NCBI RefSeq assembly: GCF_000835495.1
Contig: NW_015622554.1
Span: 1-23,212, forward strand
Source of the DNA: Cladophialophora immunda
Lineage: Eukaryota > Ascomycota > Eurotiomycetes > Chaetothyriales > Herpotrichiellaceae
DNA length: 23,212 bases
Direction of reading: 5' to 3'
Part shown: positions 9,880 through 20,618 of the stretch, piece after piece
How the letters are laid out: each line of letters starts with the position of its first letter
Position numbering within the stretch: the stretch's first letter is position 1
Position numbers and translations under genes: made by a program
Notes under the pieces: model-generated
Told to the model about the DNA's origin: nothing
What the model saw: the letters and a program-made list of their open reading frames with translations, nothing else
The model's database searches: none

Positions 9880-12800
9880 ATGCGCAATTGGGGCCGTGGA
9901 AAATCTTTCCAAGACGCTGGGGGAAGATTTGGGAGAGTGAATAATCTTTACAAAGGCACGGAACGAGGATGGGGCAAGCACCAAACACCCCGCGGATTGT
10001 GTCGAGAGTTCCAAAGGACCGGTCTGTGCAGATTCGGGGCAAGGTGCAAATTCTCTCATGATCGCTCTGCGGAAGAGAGTGGCGAGCGTCCCCAACAAGC
10101 GCGACCACCAAGGGTCGAAGAGACCGACGAACAACGGCGGGCCAAGGATGACTACCACTCCTGGAGAAGGCTCCTCAAGACGCCCCCACGATCAGACGAC
10201 ACATGGACGATGCAACAGTTATGGGACGAGGCGCTTGCAATACTAACTGGGGATGAACAAGAATGGAAGCAGACGCTCCCGAGGGACCTGGATAACGAAG
10301 ACTACTACGGTCGCGAGCACATCCGGACGCTGCTAAACAGGCGAACCAGTTCTGGGGACCACGGCGGATTTGTTCGACTCGTCCAACCTTTCCTCCTCGT
10401 CGTCACGCATTCGGCTCTCCTAGATTGCCTCTCCGTGGATACATTTGTAGGGGCTCTGTATAACTTTATCGGTGGCCCGAATGGCAATCGGGCAATACCT
10501 TTCTTCCAGCATCTGTGCGAGGCCGTGGTCCATACACACCTTGATGGTATGTCCGCGGCCAGGGCCTCACCACTGGAAACAACGCTCATCGCCGCATCGA
10601 CCGCCCTCCGCGAGCTCGTCAGAAGAGAGCCACGGGTCAGATTCAACGATGACCTTCCGGTTCTACTCGACTCTCTGGAAGGTGCCGTGCGGTTCATCGC
10701 TGAAGACGCGCGTTCACAAGTTTCCCCAATTGTACTTGGCCACATGAGCGAGGTAGGAGCAGTGGTCTCTCGTGCCAAAGGTTTATTGGTCCAGGAGGGC
10801 GAACAGCAAGAAGCGCTGCCTACCGGGACAGCAACATCGAGGTATCCCCATACCTTGGTCATGCCTCGAGATCGCCACGACAACGACAAGGCGGACATGA
10901 CCAAAATCAAGATCTTCCCGACCCGCGCGGAGATTCTGAGCGACGAGCCTGAGTTTTTGCCGTCCACCGACCCGGACGTGGCCCATTTCCTCGACGACCA
11001 AGCTGAGCGTCACCTAGACACGCACTTCCGCCTGCTTCGGTATGACACGTTTGGTGAATTGAAAGACCTGCTCGGTGGTCTCATGCAGGCCGTGGAGGAC
11101 GACCCCACCAACCCAAAGCTGAATCTTGGTGATTTCCGAGCTCACCAATACGCCGACGCGTACATCAACTACGTGTCCTTTGATAGTCGCCGAGGGCTCG
11201 AACTGGACCTGTCATTTACGATGCCCACCGCCGCACGCAAGAAATCCAGCTCCGAAAGACGGAAATGGTGGGAAGAATCGAGACGGCTTGTCGAAGGCGT
11301 CCTCCTCTCCTTCATTGCATGTCAGCAGGGCGAGGTTCAACATTTGTTCTTCACCGTGACTCGAAAACACACAGACACTGGTAAGGGTCATCATCTCGCC
11401 ATGAAAGACCATCAAGGCACGATTACCGCCAAGCTAGCGAGTCACGATCAGAGGGATGTCGAATCGGCACTGCGCCTGAGCTGCTACAAGGCACGCGGGC
11501 GACTGATCGAGTTTCCCGGCATCCTGCCCGCCACCTTCACTCCCATACTTGAAAATTTGCAGGACATGCAGCGGCTGAGCCGACTGCCATTCCGCCGATG
11601 GATTCTGCCTGACAGGATGAGTGACCTGCAAGAAACAACCATGATCAGCATTCCCCCACCGCTGTACGCCCGAAAACCCGGTTTCATCTATTCCTTGAAC
11701 TCTCTTCTCACGCCCGGCCGTCTCGATGACGGGGCCATCTCTATCGACCCAGCTTCGTCCGCAAACGATTCAACAATCGTCGATCAAATGGAAGCTCGGA
11801 CAAGTTTGGATCGTGGCCAGTGTCGCGCGTTGCTTGTGGCACTGACCCAGGAGTTCGCGTTTATTCAGGGCCCGCCCGGCACTGGGAAGTCGTACTTGGG
11901 CATTCAGCTGATGAAAGTCCTCATGCAATGCAAGCAAACCGCCGATTTAGGACCCGTGGTTGTCGTGTGAGTCGCTGTTCCTTGCATTCAGTACCCCGCT
12001 AACGACGAACCAGCTGTTATACGAACCACGCTTTGGATCAGTTCTTGGAACATTTACTCATGATCGGTGTGAACAAAATTGTCCGGATCGGAGGCCAGAG
12101 CCAGTCGAGCCTGCTGGAAGACCACAACCTTCGGAAGGTATCTCAAACCGAGGCGAAGACCAGGTCGGAAAGGGGTCTCCTTGCCAAGCACTATGATGCA
12201 CTGGACCTTGAGGAAACCCGCATCAAAGCCGACCTTGGCAGAATACATGGTGTACGGAAGCGAGGGAACTGGTCCCATTTCCGACACCATCTTGAGCGAA
12301 AGTATCCACGTATCTGCGCCCAGTTTCGGCAGATTGATGAGGACGGATTCCAGGCCGTCCGCCCTCATCCCTTCGAGCGGTGGGCGCCACCTGGAAAGTC
12401 GTTCACGCGACCAGGAACCATGAACGAGGCTAATTTCCTGGTCGGAGACCAGCAGCTAGATGCCGTCCTTCAGAAGGCTCAAACCAACGTTTACTCGTTG
12501 CTACCACAAGAAAGACGTATGCTGGTGGAATTCTGGAGTCAGGAGATTCATGACGACGCACTAGACGATCTCTTCGAAAAAGTGAAGAGGACCGATTTCA
12601 CGCAACGGCAGTTGACCAATATCTATGATGAGGTCGACCGACGGGTTTTGCAACAGGCCGATGTCATTAGCATCACGACGACGGGCCTCGCCAAACGGAT
12701 TTCGACCCTGAAGCGCGTAAAATGCAAGGTCGTCGTGTGTGAAGAAGCGGGGGAGGTCATGGAAGCGCACATGATTTCTGCGTTGCTTCCCACCATCGAA

Positions 12801-15800
12801 CATTTCATCCAAATTGGCGACCATGAGCAGTTGCGCCCGCAGATCAATAATTTCGTCGCCTTGTCACTGGAGAGCAGGCAGGGTGCGTTGTATCAATTAG
12901 ACCGCAGTCAATTTGAGCGACTCTCGGTCGGCCAGCCGGGGAGGCCCAGGATGCCGGTCGCTCAGCTCAATGTCCAGCGGCGGATGCGGCCAGAGATCGC
13001 ATCACTGGTTCGGGAAACTCTTTACCCCGGCTTATCGGACCACGCGAGCACCGCCGGTCTCCCGGACGTTGTTGGCATGCGAAAGAATCTCTTTTGGCTT
13101 GACCACAATCATTTGGAGGAGGGCCAACACTCCGAAACGCACCATAAATCACATTCGAACGTGTGGGAAGTGGAGATGGTGCATGCGCTAGTCCGCCATG
13201 TCGTCCGTCAGGGAGTGTACGACAGCAGCGACGTCGCCGTCTTGACCCCGTACACCGGGCAACTTCAAAAGCTCCGTTCCGCCTTGCGAGCCGATTTCGA
13301 GATCGTTCTCAGTGACCGGGACCAAGATGCGCTAGAGAAAGACGGATTCGGCCTAGGAGCCACCGGTCCGGGAGAGACCGGCAGGGACGACCAGTCCGGT
13401 CAGCAGAGGAAGGCGCCTTTGGAGAAGAAGAAGCTCAGCGAACTCCTCCGGGTCGCGACCGTCGATAACTTCCAGGGTGAAGAAGCCAAGGTTATCATCG
13501 TGTCCCTGGTGAGGAGCAATAACGCGAATAAGGTGGGCTTTCTCAGGACGACGAATCGGATCAACGTTCTCCTCAGTCGCGCGCAGCATGGTATGTATCT
13601 CATTGGCAACGTGGATACTTATTCGAACGTCCCCATGTGGGCCAAAGTCATTGACCTGCTCCGGGCCTCGGACTCCGTCGATACCTCCTTGGGCCTTTGC
13701 TGCCCTCGGCATCCAGATACGCCCATCCAAGTTTCGGAGCCCGAGGATTTTCCCAGGCTGAGTCCGGAAGGGGGATGTCGGTTGGCCTGCCCCTGGCGTC
13801 TGGGCAACTGCGGTCACATGTGTCAGGCCAGATGCCATTCAGAAAGCATGCACAGTGTGTTTTCATGTCCACAACCGTGTCAACGCCGCCACGAACCGTG
13901 CCAGCATGCATGTCAGAAACAAACTTGCGGGGAGGATTGTGGAAAGTGTCAGGTCCGATTGCAGGACGTCCAGCTGCCCTGCGGCCACTTGAAAGACGAC
14001 GTCTTATGCCACCTCGCACAAAACACTGCGACCATCTATTGCAAGAGTCTCGTACCTAAGAAAGCCCCTGGGTGCGATCACACCCTGGAAGTGGCCTGCT
14101 CGCTGGACGTGGCGTCGGATCGTTTCCGATGCACCACGGCTTGCGCCACCATCCTTACTTGCGGCCACCCCTGTCCCGGTACTTGTGGGGAATGCAACAC
14201 TTGGACCGGACCGGGCGAACGTGTTGTTTCTCATAAAAAGTGTGAGAAAGTCTGCGGGAGGCCGTTTGGGACTTGTAATCACACGTGTCGCAAACGCTGT
14301 CACGATGGCAATGATTGTGGTCCCTGCCTGTCTTTTTGCGAGGTCCGCTGTCAACACTCCCAGTGTACGCGGCGATGCGGGGAAGCGTGTGCTCCATGTG
14401 TCGAAAGGTGTACGTGGTCTTGTGAGCACCAGGGGGGATGCACCATGCCCTGTTCAGCTCCCTGCAACAGATTACCATGCGACCAGCGCTGCTCCAGAGA
14501 ACTCCCCTGCGGTCACCAATGCCCGGGAGTGTGCGGCGAGACTTGCCCCAAGGATTACTGCCACCGGTGTGGCACGAAGGAAGGCGCCCGAGTGGATCTC
14601 CTCGAGATGACAACGTACGCCGAAGTGGATGTGAACAAAACACCGATCGTCGTTCTCGGATGCGGCCACTTCTTCACCACAGAAACCCTTGATGGCCTGG
14701 TAGGGATGTGTGATGTCTACGTCACCGACCAGGCCGGCCGATACGCAGGGCTTGCAGATATATCCGGCGCTCTGGCCAGCAGGATTCCGAAGTGCCCCGA
14801 TTGTCAACGTCCGGTGAGACAGTATGTCACGCAGCGGTACAACCGCTTGATCAACCGGGCGGTTATCGACGAAATGTCCAAGCGGTTCCTCGTCAATGGG
14901 AAGATGGAGCTGAGCGGACTCGAACGCCAGGTCGATGAATTGGAAAAAGAATTCAAGAACACTCTTTTGGAGATGATCCGCGCCATCACTGAGCGCGATC
15001 GAGCGAGGCAGGTGGAAAAGGTTGCCCAACAGGTCCAAACTCGATACGAATCATCTCGTCGGCTGGGAAAAGAGATCAGCGCCTTCCTCAGAAAGGTCGC
15101 CGATCATCATCAGCCCGCCCACAAACTCCACCAGGCAATAGTCCACGCCGTCGCCACCAGGGTGGACAATTCGAAATCTCCCGATGAGGCAATGGCATCC
15201 CTAAGTATCGCGGACACAACCGACCCAGTGGCTCCGGTCGAGCGCGACCGCCGCATTACGCTTGGTGGGCGAATGGTGGAGACCAAGGCCGAATGCATCG
15301 TCCTCGAAGACAAGTTCCACATTGCGTCCGCGGCCAAGTCCGCCGCAGCCTCGTGGTCCGCCGACACGAGCGCCCCTGCAATAAAATGGGCCATGGCCGG
15401 CGGCTCTCCCGAGAAGCTTACCAAGCCTTTCCTCCAGATCTGCGCGACGCTCATCAGAGATTGCAACACTGAGAGTCTTCCCAAGCTTGCGGTCGAAGCT
15501 TCGCTGTACTTTGCGAGAATTGTGCAGCTGTATCGGTCCTCTGGGTTGTCTGGCTGCAATGACGACGGGAAAGCCACACGCTACGCGAACGAGGCAAGAG
15601 AGTTACTAGGAAAGGCTGTCGAGCTCTGCGACCAGCCGTTCCAGAACGCCGAGCAGCTGAAAACGGCGGCCGAGGAGAGTATCAAGTTGCTAGGAAGGGA
15701 ATGGTACGAACCCGTCACTTCCGCCGAGCTCGCCTCCATCAAGCAGGCGATGGTAGGCGGGTCGAAGGGAATGGCAACGCACTCGGGCCATTGGTATAAT

Positions 15801-16078
15801 TGCATCAACGGACATCCGGTACGTATCCTTGGTTTTTTCTTCCCGTCTGCAGTGGTAGTCCACGCCGCCTTTCAGCCCCAGATCGGCTTGGGTCGACGCG
15901 GGGACTATGCACCATTCTCCGCTTTCAGCCGCCGACACTGATCTTGGTCCAGTTTGCTATCGGCGAATGTGGGATGCCCATGGAGCATGCTCGTTGCCCA
16001 GAATGCGGAGCACCCATTGGAGGATCGAATCATCAAGCTGTTACGGGCGTCACTCGTGCTACGGAAATGGAGGGGTGA
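9880..16078 (+). CDS. ZNFX1: ZNFX1-type CCCH/helicase/NF-X1/RZ zinc-finger protein
   Basis: Three exons (9880-11966, 12014-15818, 15953-16078; introns 47 and 134 nt) encode 2005 aa, close to the size of animal ZNFX1. Domains in order: CCCH finger C-x8-C-x5-C-x3-H (residues 41-60); a helical region; and a UPF1-like SF1 helicase with Walker A GPPGTGKS (664-671), CYTNHALDQF at the first splice, Walker B-like VVVCEEAGE (E939, E940), GDHEQLRPQ (964-972), NVQRRMRPE (1015 on), DNFQGEE (1180-1186) and NVLLSRAQ with R1218. A cysteine-rich NF-X1 array (about 1257-1549), coiled coil (about 1660-1720) and helical tail follow. The RZ finger (GHWYNCINGHP | FAIGECG...CPECG, C1959 on) is completed by exon 3. 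Known relatives bind RNA: animal ZNFX1 acts in antiviral sensing, nematode ZNFX-1 and yeast Hrr1 in small-RNA silencing; the RZ finger is an E3 ubiquitin-ligase module. The start is the first ATG. The protein appears intact. Confidence 0.93.
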
Positions 16079-16154
16079 CGAGGTTGTTTGTGCAGCAGCA
16101 TTGTGCTTGCGAACTGACCAACCAGAATGACTCCCGGCAAATGTCCAGTCCTCG

Positions 16155-17018
16155 ATGCCGCAGCCTCCAGGTATTCCTGCGGCTTACCGTTCTGGAAGAA
16201 GCCGTAGAGACCCAGTACTCTCATTTCGGGAAACAAACAGGGGCCATGGCTTCGTAGCAATGGTACCCCGGAAGGGCTGTGAGAAAATGCATTCCTGCTG
16301 CACTTACAATCTCCAAGGTGTGTCGGGCCCGGAAGGCTCCCTTGGGACCAGCACGTCCGGATCTGCGCTATGCCACCAATCCCTTTTTCAGCTCACTACC
16401 CGACTTGACGATACACACAATGAGCGCGGGCTTGTGGCGATTTGCGCGAAGTGTAGGCGACCGATAGTCTCTCGCCGCGAGTCGCGCCACCGAAACCCAC
16501 CCCAGCATTGCGGCCCGAGGACTTGTGTGCTTTGCGCCGTGTGCGATCGAAGAGACCCGATTAAGTGCTCTGGCCCGGCCTTCCAAGTTTTTTGCTCTTC
16601 ATCTTGCACCCTAGGCCCTTCCCCGCGATGGATCCCCGGGCAAATCACTGGGCAATTAACACGCCACCCTATGGTCGCAATCCCACCTGCTCAGAACAGA
16701 CAGAGAGAAGAATTACAGTACGAACCGATAACAGCAATGACGGACGACCCGTTCTATACCTGTCCAGCCTGGGGAAAGTTCTCCTGTTTCCCGGACACGA
16801 GTGGCACTCATCTTGAGAATCCTGTTTGTGACTGTCCAAGTTTTCATTTAAGCCGCGACTACAGGTTGCCGGAGAAAAAGACGAACAAGTCATTCCGCGG
16901 GCGTTGCACTTTACTTGTGCCGTTGGAGGGTGTGATTATTTTGATTATATGCGAGAGATGGCAGCGGAAAAATAGTGGCATTACGTGGAGGCACATTGCA
17001 GAGGCAAAGGATGGTTGA
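16155..17018 (+). CDS. Long unrecognised ORF downstream of the ZNFX1-like gene
   Basis: A 287-codon plus-strand frame begins at ATG 16155, 77 bases after the ZNFX1-like stop. Its length is more than expected by chance for DNA of this composition. However, the residue mix is rich in Cys, Arg, Ser and Pro, with scattered cysteine pairs (ICAKC, CVLCAVC), and it shows no domain I recognise. Third-position bases do not resemble the neighbouring ZNFX1-like exons. It has one hydrophobic stretch near the end (LLVPLEGVIILIIC). It could be a young or orphan gene, a decayed gene, or a chance frame over the 3' UTR. I assign no function. Confidence 0.25.
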   Translation: MPQPPGIPAAYRSGRSRRDPVLSFRETNRGHGFVAMVPRKGCEKMHSCCTYNLQGVSGPEGSLGTSTSGSALCHQSLFQLTTRLDDTHNERGLVAICAKCRRPIVSRRESRHRNPPQHCGPRTCVLCAVCDRRDPIKCSGPAFQVFCSSSCTLGPSPRWIPGQITGQLTRHPMVAIPPAQNRQREELQYEPITAMTDDPFYTCPAWGKFSCFPDTSGTHLENPVCDCPSFHLSRDYRLPEKKTNKSFRGRCTLLVPLEGVIILIICERWQRKNSGITWRHIAEAKDG

Positions 17019-18016
17019 GGCAGGCTTACAAGGCATGTTTGCTCCTCAAGTGAGTACGCTCTACGCAGCGGTTGGGATTACAATCCTTGCTCGTGCAATG
17101 AATAACTCGCCATGCCGCATGTTTTCGCGTGGCGCATTTTCAGCTACGTCCCCTCTATGACCATAAGTACCACACTGTGTCACTGTCCACACTCAACGTT
17201 CGACGTAGTCGCGAACCTATGCTCCGAGTTTCCCCACTCTCTTTCAAAACACACGTGAGTTGCCATCTCACCACTATGTCACAACATCGGCGTCGTGCAC
17301 CTCCACACACTATCCACCGCCTGCTCCAGCGCTGTTACACAGACTACAGACTCCGAACCCCACTTCCTATCCTATGGAACCATTCCACAATATTATCATT
17401 GGCCTGTCGCGGTCGTGTCATCTTGCACTTGGGCGGTCTGGTCTGGCAGCAAACAGTGTCGCTTGCCACTAAACCCAGATCCAACATGTGAAGCTACCTA
17501 CGAATAGCAGAAACGATAATGACGGTGACAATGTCCTTTACAGGCTCCAACTTTCAAGGGCCCTCACCCTCTTGTCTAGCCCTCGTTCAACCCCCCTACA
17601 GAAGTCTGGTGAGTCTGCGACGGCCGGACCTTTGTGAACTACAACAATGAGACTATGGTGAATGAGAAGGACGGGTTTCCGCGCTCGCCGTTTATCGATA
17701 AGAGTCCTGCATGGACTTTCAGTCCTCAAGACGTGACGTCATCGCTGCGGGTTGAATCTCTCCGCGAAACGTAGAATGAGTTGCGAAGAGAGTTACTATG
17801 GCGAAAAATAACTGACAAGGTATCACAGAAATATTCAAATGTTCAACATTGATGGCCGAAGATATGATAGTGGGTTTCGTTGAGCTTAGGCTAAGCTAGC
17901 TCTATCATATCTGGGTCAAAAGTATGGAGTGCACCGTGTGTGGCCGATGGGCAGATGCAAAAAGCGTCAACATTCATCCAGCAACCGCTTAGCAAGTTCA
18001 GTGCTTCACAATCACA
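17019..18016. other. Intergenic region between convergent genes
   Basis: About 1 kb lies between the plus-strand ORF ending at 17018 and the 3' end of the minus-strand nuclease-like gene. Only short frames are present. The distinctive element is the nested inverted repeat at 17860-17912, listed separately. The stretch should include the 3' UTR and poly(A) region of the minus-strand gene. I see no other structured feature. Confidence 0.4.
17860..17912. repeat. Nested perfect inverted repeat (hairpin or cruciform)
   Basis: AGATATGATAG at 17860-17870 is repeated as its exact reverse complement at 17902-17912. Inside the 31-base spacer, AGCTTA (17883-17888) and TAAGCT (17892-17897) form a second perfect stem around GGC. 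The element lies about 105 bases past the stop codon of the minus-strand nuclease-like gene, in its 3' flank. It could mark transcript ends, be an RNA hairpin, or be the tip of a small transposon relic. Only the symmetry is directly seen. Confidence 0.6.
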
Positions 18017-19433
18017 TTATCCTTGGCCGCCGCTGATGTCCACCTCACCGCTCGTGTCCGCAGGCGTGTCTCCCCCCACAGCATCCTCAGCATCGTCAAC
18101 ATAGCCGACCATAGATTTGTACCAGGGAAGATACTCCCTCATCGCCCACTGCATGACCTTAGTGATGCAAATCAGTGCACTTACCAGCTGGGCATCTTGC
18201 TTCAGCTGCCAGTCTGCGAGCGCGTATATGACCATTTCCTCAGACGCTTCCATCAACGCAATGTAGAGCTTGAGCTGGTCATCTTCCCACAGCCACAATG
18301 GTTGGGCGGCCGGGCGCGTCCAGTTGGTCTGCAGATGCCAATCACGTATTTCTTGAAGCTTCTTGAACCCAGCCGCAGTCCAGACGGCCAACTGTGATTC
18401 TCCATCCCTTGGGCTATTTTGCCGTTTCACCTCGACGTGAGAGAACAAAACGCGGTTCCAAAGTCTATCATGGTTTGATTGAGTGAAGGAGCGAGTGTTG
18501 TATTTGCTGAGTGTCTTGACGACTTTACGTTTGTCAGGGAGTTTATAACATATCGTGTAGTCGACTCTTTTTTTCTGGCCCCGACTGCCCTCATCTGTCG
18601 GAAGTAGTGCCGGAGGCGAGATGTCGATAGCTTTGCTGCACAATAATTAGCGACACGTCCTTGCATAGCAGTGAGAGAAAACCAACACGTTCGCGACCTC
18701 CACCCGCGCAGAAATGTCTAATCTGCCTGCCGCTGATTCCAGCATCTTATAGACTAGCTTATCACACCACTCGTCCTCAGTCACGTTCTCCTCCTTGCAA
18801 TGCTTAATGTTCCCATCCCACTCTTCGATAACCTGGGCGAGATCATCGAAGACATCGAGATCCTCGTCATCAGAGAACGGGGCAAAGAGGGCAGGCTGAT
18901 ACGGTCTGAGACGAGAACGTAGAAAACCCTGTGCTTGTGAGCATGTACGCTGATTCCATACGAGTAATAGAAGAACTCACCTCGAGTGATTTTGGGAGAC
19001 GGCTGCGTGCACTATGGACTGCCTGCATAAGAGATCTGAAACACGGTATTGTCTTTTCGAACTCTGCTTGCCGAGGCACCAGATCCTCCTCTTGTTGGAA
19101 AGAGATGCTAGGATTCATGAAAAGGAGCTCATGCTTCCCTTTGGGGGGGCTTAAACTGCGACTTCGAGATACAGTGGTAGAACTGAGCGTATCTTCGCTA
19201 GCGGTGCGCTGAAGACTCTGGGTGGGTGTGAGTAGGGGGATCTCGACTCGTGTTCGCTTAGCCGTAGGCGTTTTGTCTCCCATAGCTGCCAATTTACGCT
19301 TGAGATGCGCAGAAGGCGAGGTCGGGGTTGCTGGGGGAGGACAGGACTGCGCGGGGTCGATGCTATCGGAGCCAATTTCGATATTGTCGAGCCAGTCGGT
19401 AATTCGATCGTCTTTAGGAAGCGGCTGTACCAT
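18017..19433 (-). CDS. PD-(D/E)XK nuclease-like domain protein
   Basis: Three exons on the minus strand (19433-18981, 18928-18687, 18635-18017) give an uninterrupted 437-aa protein. The introns are 52 nt (GTGAGT..CACAG) and 51 nt (GTTGGT, branch GCTAAT, GCAG). The start ATG gives MVQPLPKDDRITDWLDNIE, the usual short WLD helix of this fungal family. A serine/proline/basic linker (KRKLAAMGDKTPTAKRTRVE, probably nuclear) leads to LRPYQPALF, EDEWC and the catalytic core. Core residues are KKRVDY (D257), HVEVKRQ (E300, K302) and ESQLAVWTA (Q313), matching the D...ExK...Q pattern of PD-(D/E)XK phosphodiesterases. All key residues are present, so catalysis is possible, but the family's substrate is unknown to me. 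These genes are common and multicopy in fungal genomes; a link to mobile DNA is often suspected. No partner gene is adjacent. Confidence 0.85.
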
Positions 19434-20618
19434 GTCTTGAGAATTAGGTTGCACGTCAACAGATGCGAGAGGAACGTGGTGGGTGCTCGTTCGTAAAAGC
19501 AAGGGAGTTTAGTATGGCAACTGCGAACCCAAAGAAACACAAATGCAGGTGTGCGTCAGACGCGAGTGGTGTCGCCGGGGGAACCGCGCCAGGAGCGCGT
19601 GTGCCAATGGAAAGTTCGCCCACTATTAGCCGAATCCTCCCGCAGAGGATATTTGTATGCAGCGATCTTGATTCAGGTACGGCGACTACCGTGTGTCAAT
19701 TTTCAGTCGATCTCTTCCAACAAACTGTTGAAGCTGCGTTCAGATAGCACCAACGTCTCTCGTTCAAGGAAGGCGTCTCAGCGCAGGGGTGCCGCGGAGG
19801 GGGCAAGAGTCATTGGCCACCCAGAGAGCAGGAATCGTGCACAAGAAAATATGTTCAGGACAATGGGATCCGTTTTCGACCCACGGGCGTTGTGGCGTTG
19901 GTCCGACTCTGGCTGGCCGCAAGGCATCAATGATAATTTTAGTGTCCCCAGGTAAAGGTAACTTATATTACACAATGGTGTGTGCCTGAATTGTGGTTAA
20001 GTCATAGCGCTATGGTCACGTGACACTTCTTCGCGCTTCAGCGGCCTTTCATACGGTTGCACACAGATAGTTTTCATACAGTACAATCAATCATATGATT
20101 GTTCGGTCAGTACGACATCTACCACCTCCCCCAACTTTGAGTCAAAACATCAGCTTCTGTAGCCCCTCGTTCCGGAAAAGGGCATGATCTAATTTTATTC
20201 CTTCCTACATTCAATCTACACAAGGGCCCTATTTTCGACAAAGTAGCCGAAAGCGCGGAAGAATCACTTCCGATTGTGAGAGCAGGACTAATACCTATCG
20301 GGCCAAATCTAGCGATTGAGATGTATCCCCTATCGCGCAGCGAGAGCGCCCCTAGCGACGATCAACCGGGAGCAACGTTGATTGAATCTCCGGTGCCAGA
20401 TCGTTGTGAACGCTGCGGGGACTCGGCGGGGTCGAGGGAATAGTGGTATTTGAGGGCCGTGCTTCCACAACACAGATCGACCGGCCTCAAGTTTCACTCT
20501 CTCCCAGCACACCTGAGCTACGAACTAGAGAGTCATTGGGCGTTGGCTGTATCGTAAAAGAGAGGGGCCGGAGCTAGATACCCCATTTTTCCTCAAAAGA
20601 CATCAAGTACTCGAAGGC
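19434..20618. other. Intergenic region upstream of nuclease-like gene and past the kinase end
   Basis: This 1.2-kb stretch lies between the start of the minus-strand nuclease-like gene and the 3' end of the minus-strand kinase fragment, so its left part should include the nuclease-like promoter. A plus-strand frame at about 19551-19955 has a few protein-like runs (AESSRRGYLYAAILIQ) but no recognised domain, and several frames overlap there. Perfect palindromes at 20003-20024 and 20088-20101 are listed separately. No other feature is supported. Confidence 0.35.
20003..20024. promoter_or_regulatory. Two abutting palindromes, one with a CACGTG E-box
   Basis: CATAGCGCTATG (20003-20014) is directly followed by GTCACGTGAC (20015-20024); both are perfectly self-complementary. 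CACGTG is the core site of bHLH factors such as Cbf1/Pho4-type proteins in fungi. The site lies about 570 bases upstream of the minus-strand nuclease-like start, within range for a regulatory site but with no direct evidence of use. A third palindrome, CAATCATATGATTG, follows at 20088-20101. Palindromes of this length also arise by chance in a window this size. Confidence 0.25.

Noticed and set aside
9808..9882. Earlier start of the ZNFX1-like protein at 9808
   Set aside because: 9808 is TTG; the first in-frame ATG is 9880 and leads directly to the CCCH finger.
14004..14643. Long minus-strand ORFs across the NF-X1 array
   Set aside because: They are antisense shadows of the cysteine-rich coding exon and have no independent motif.
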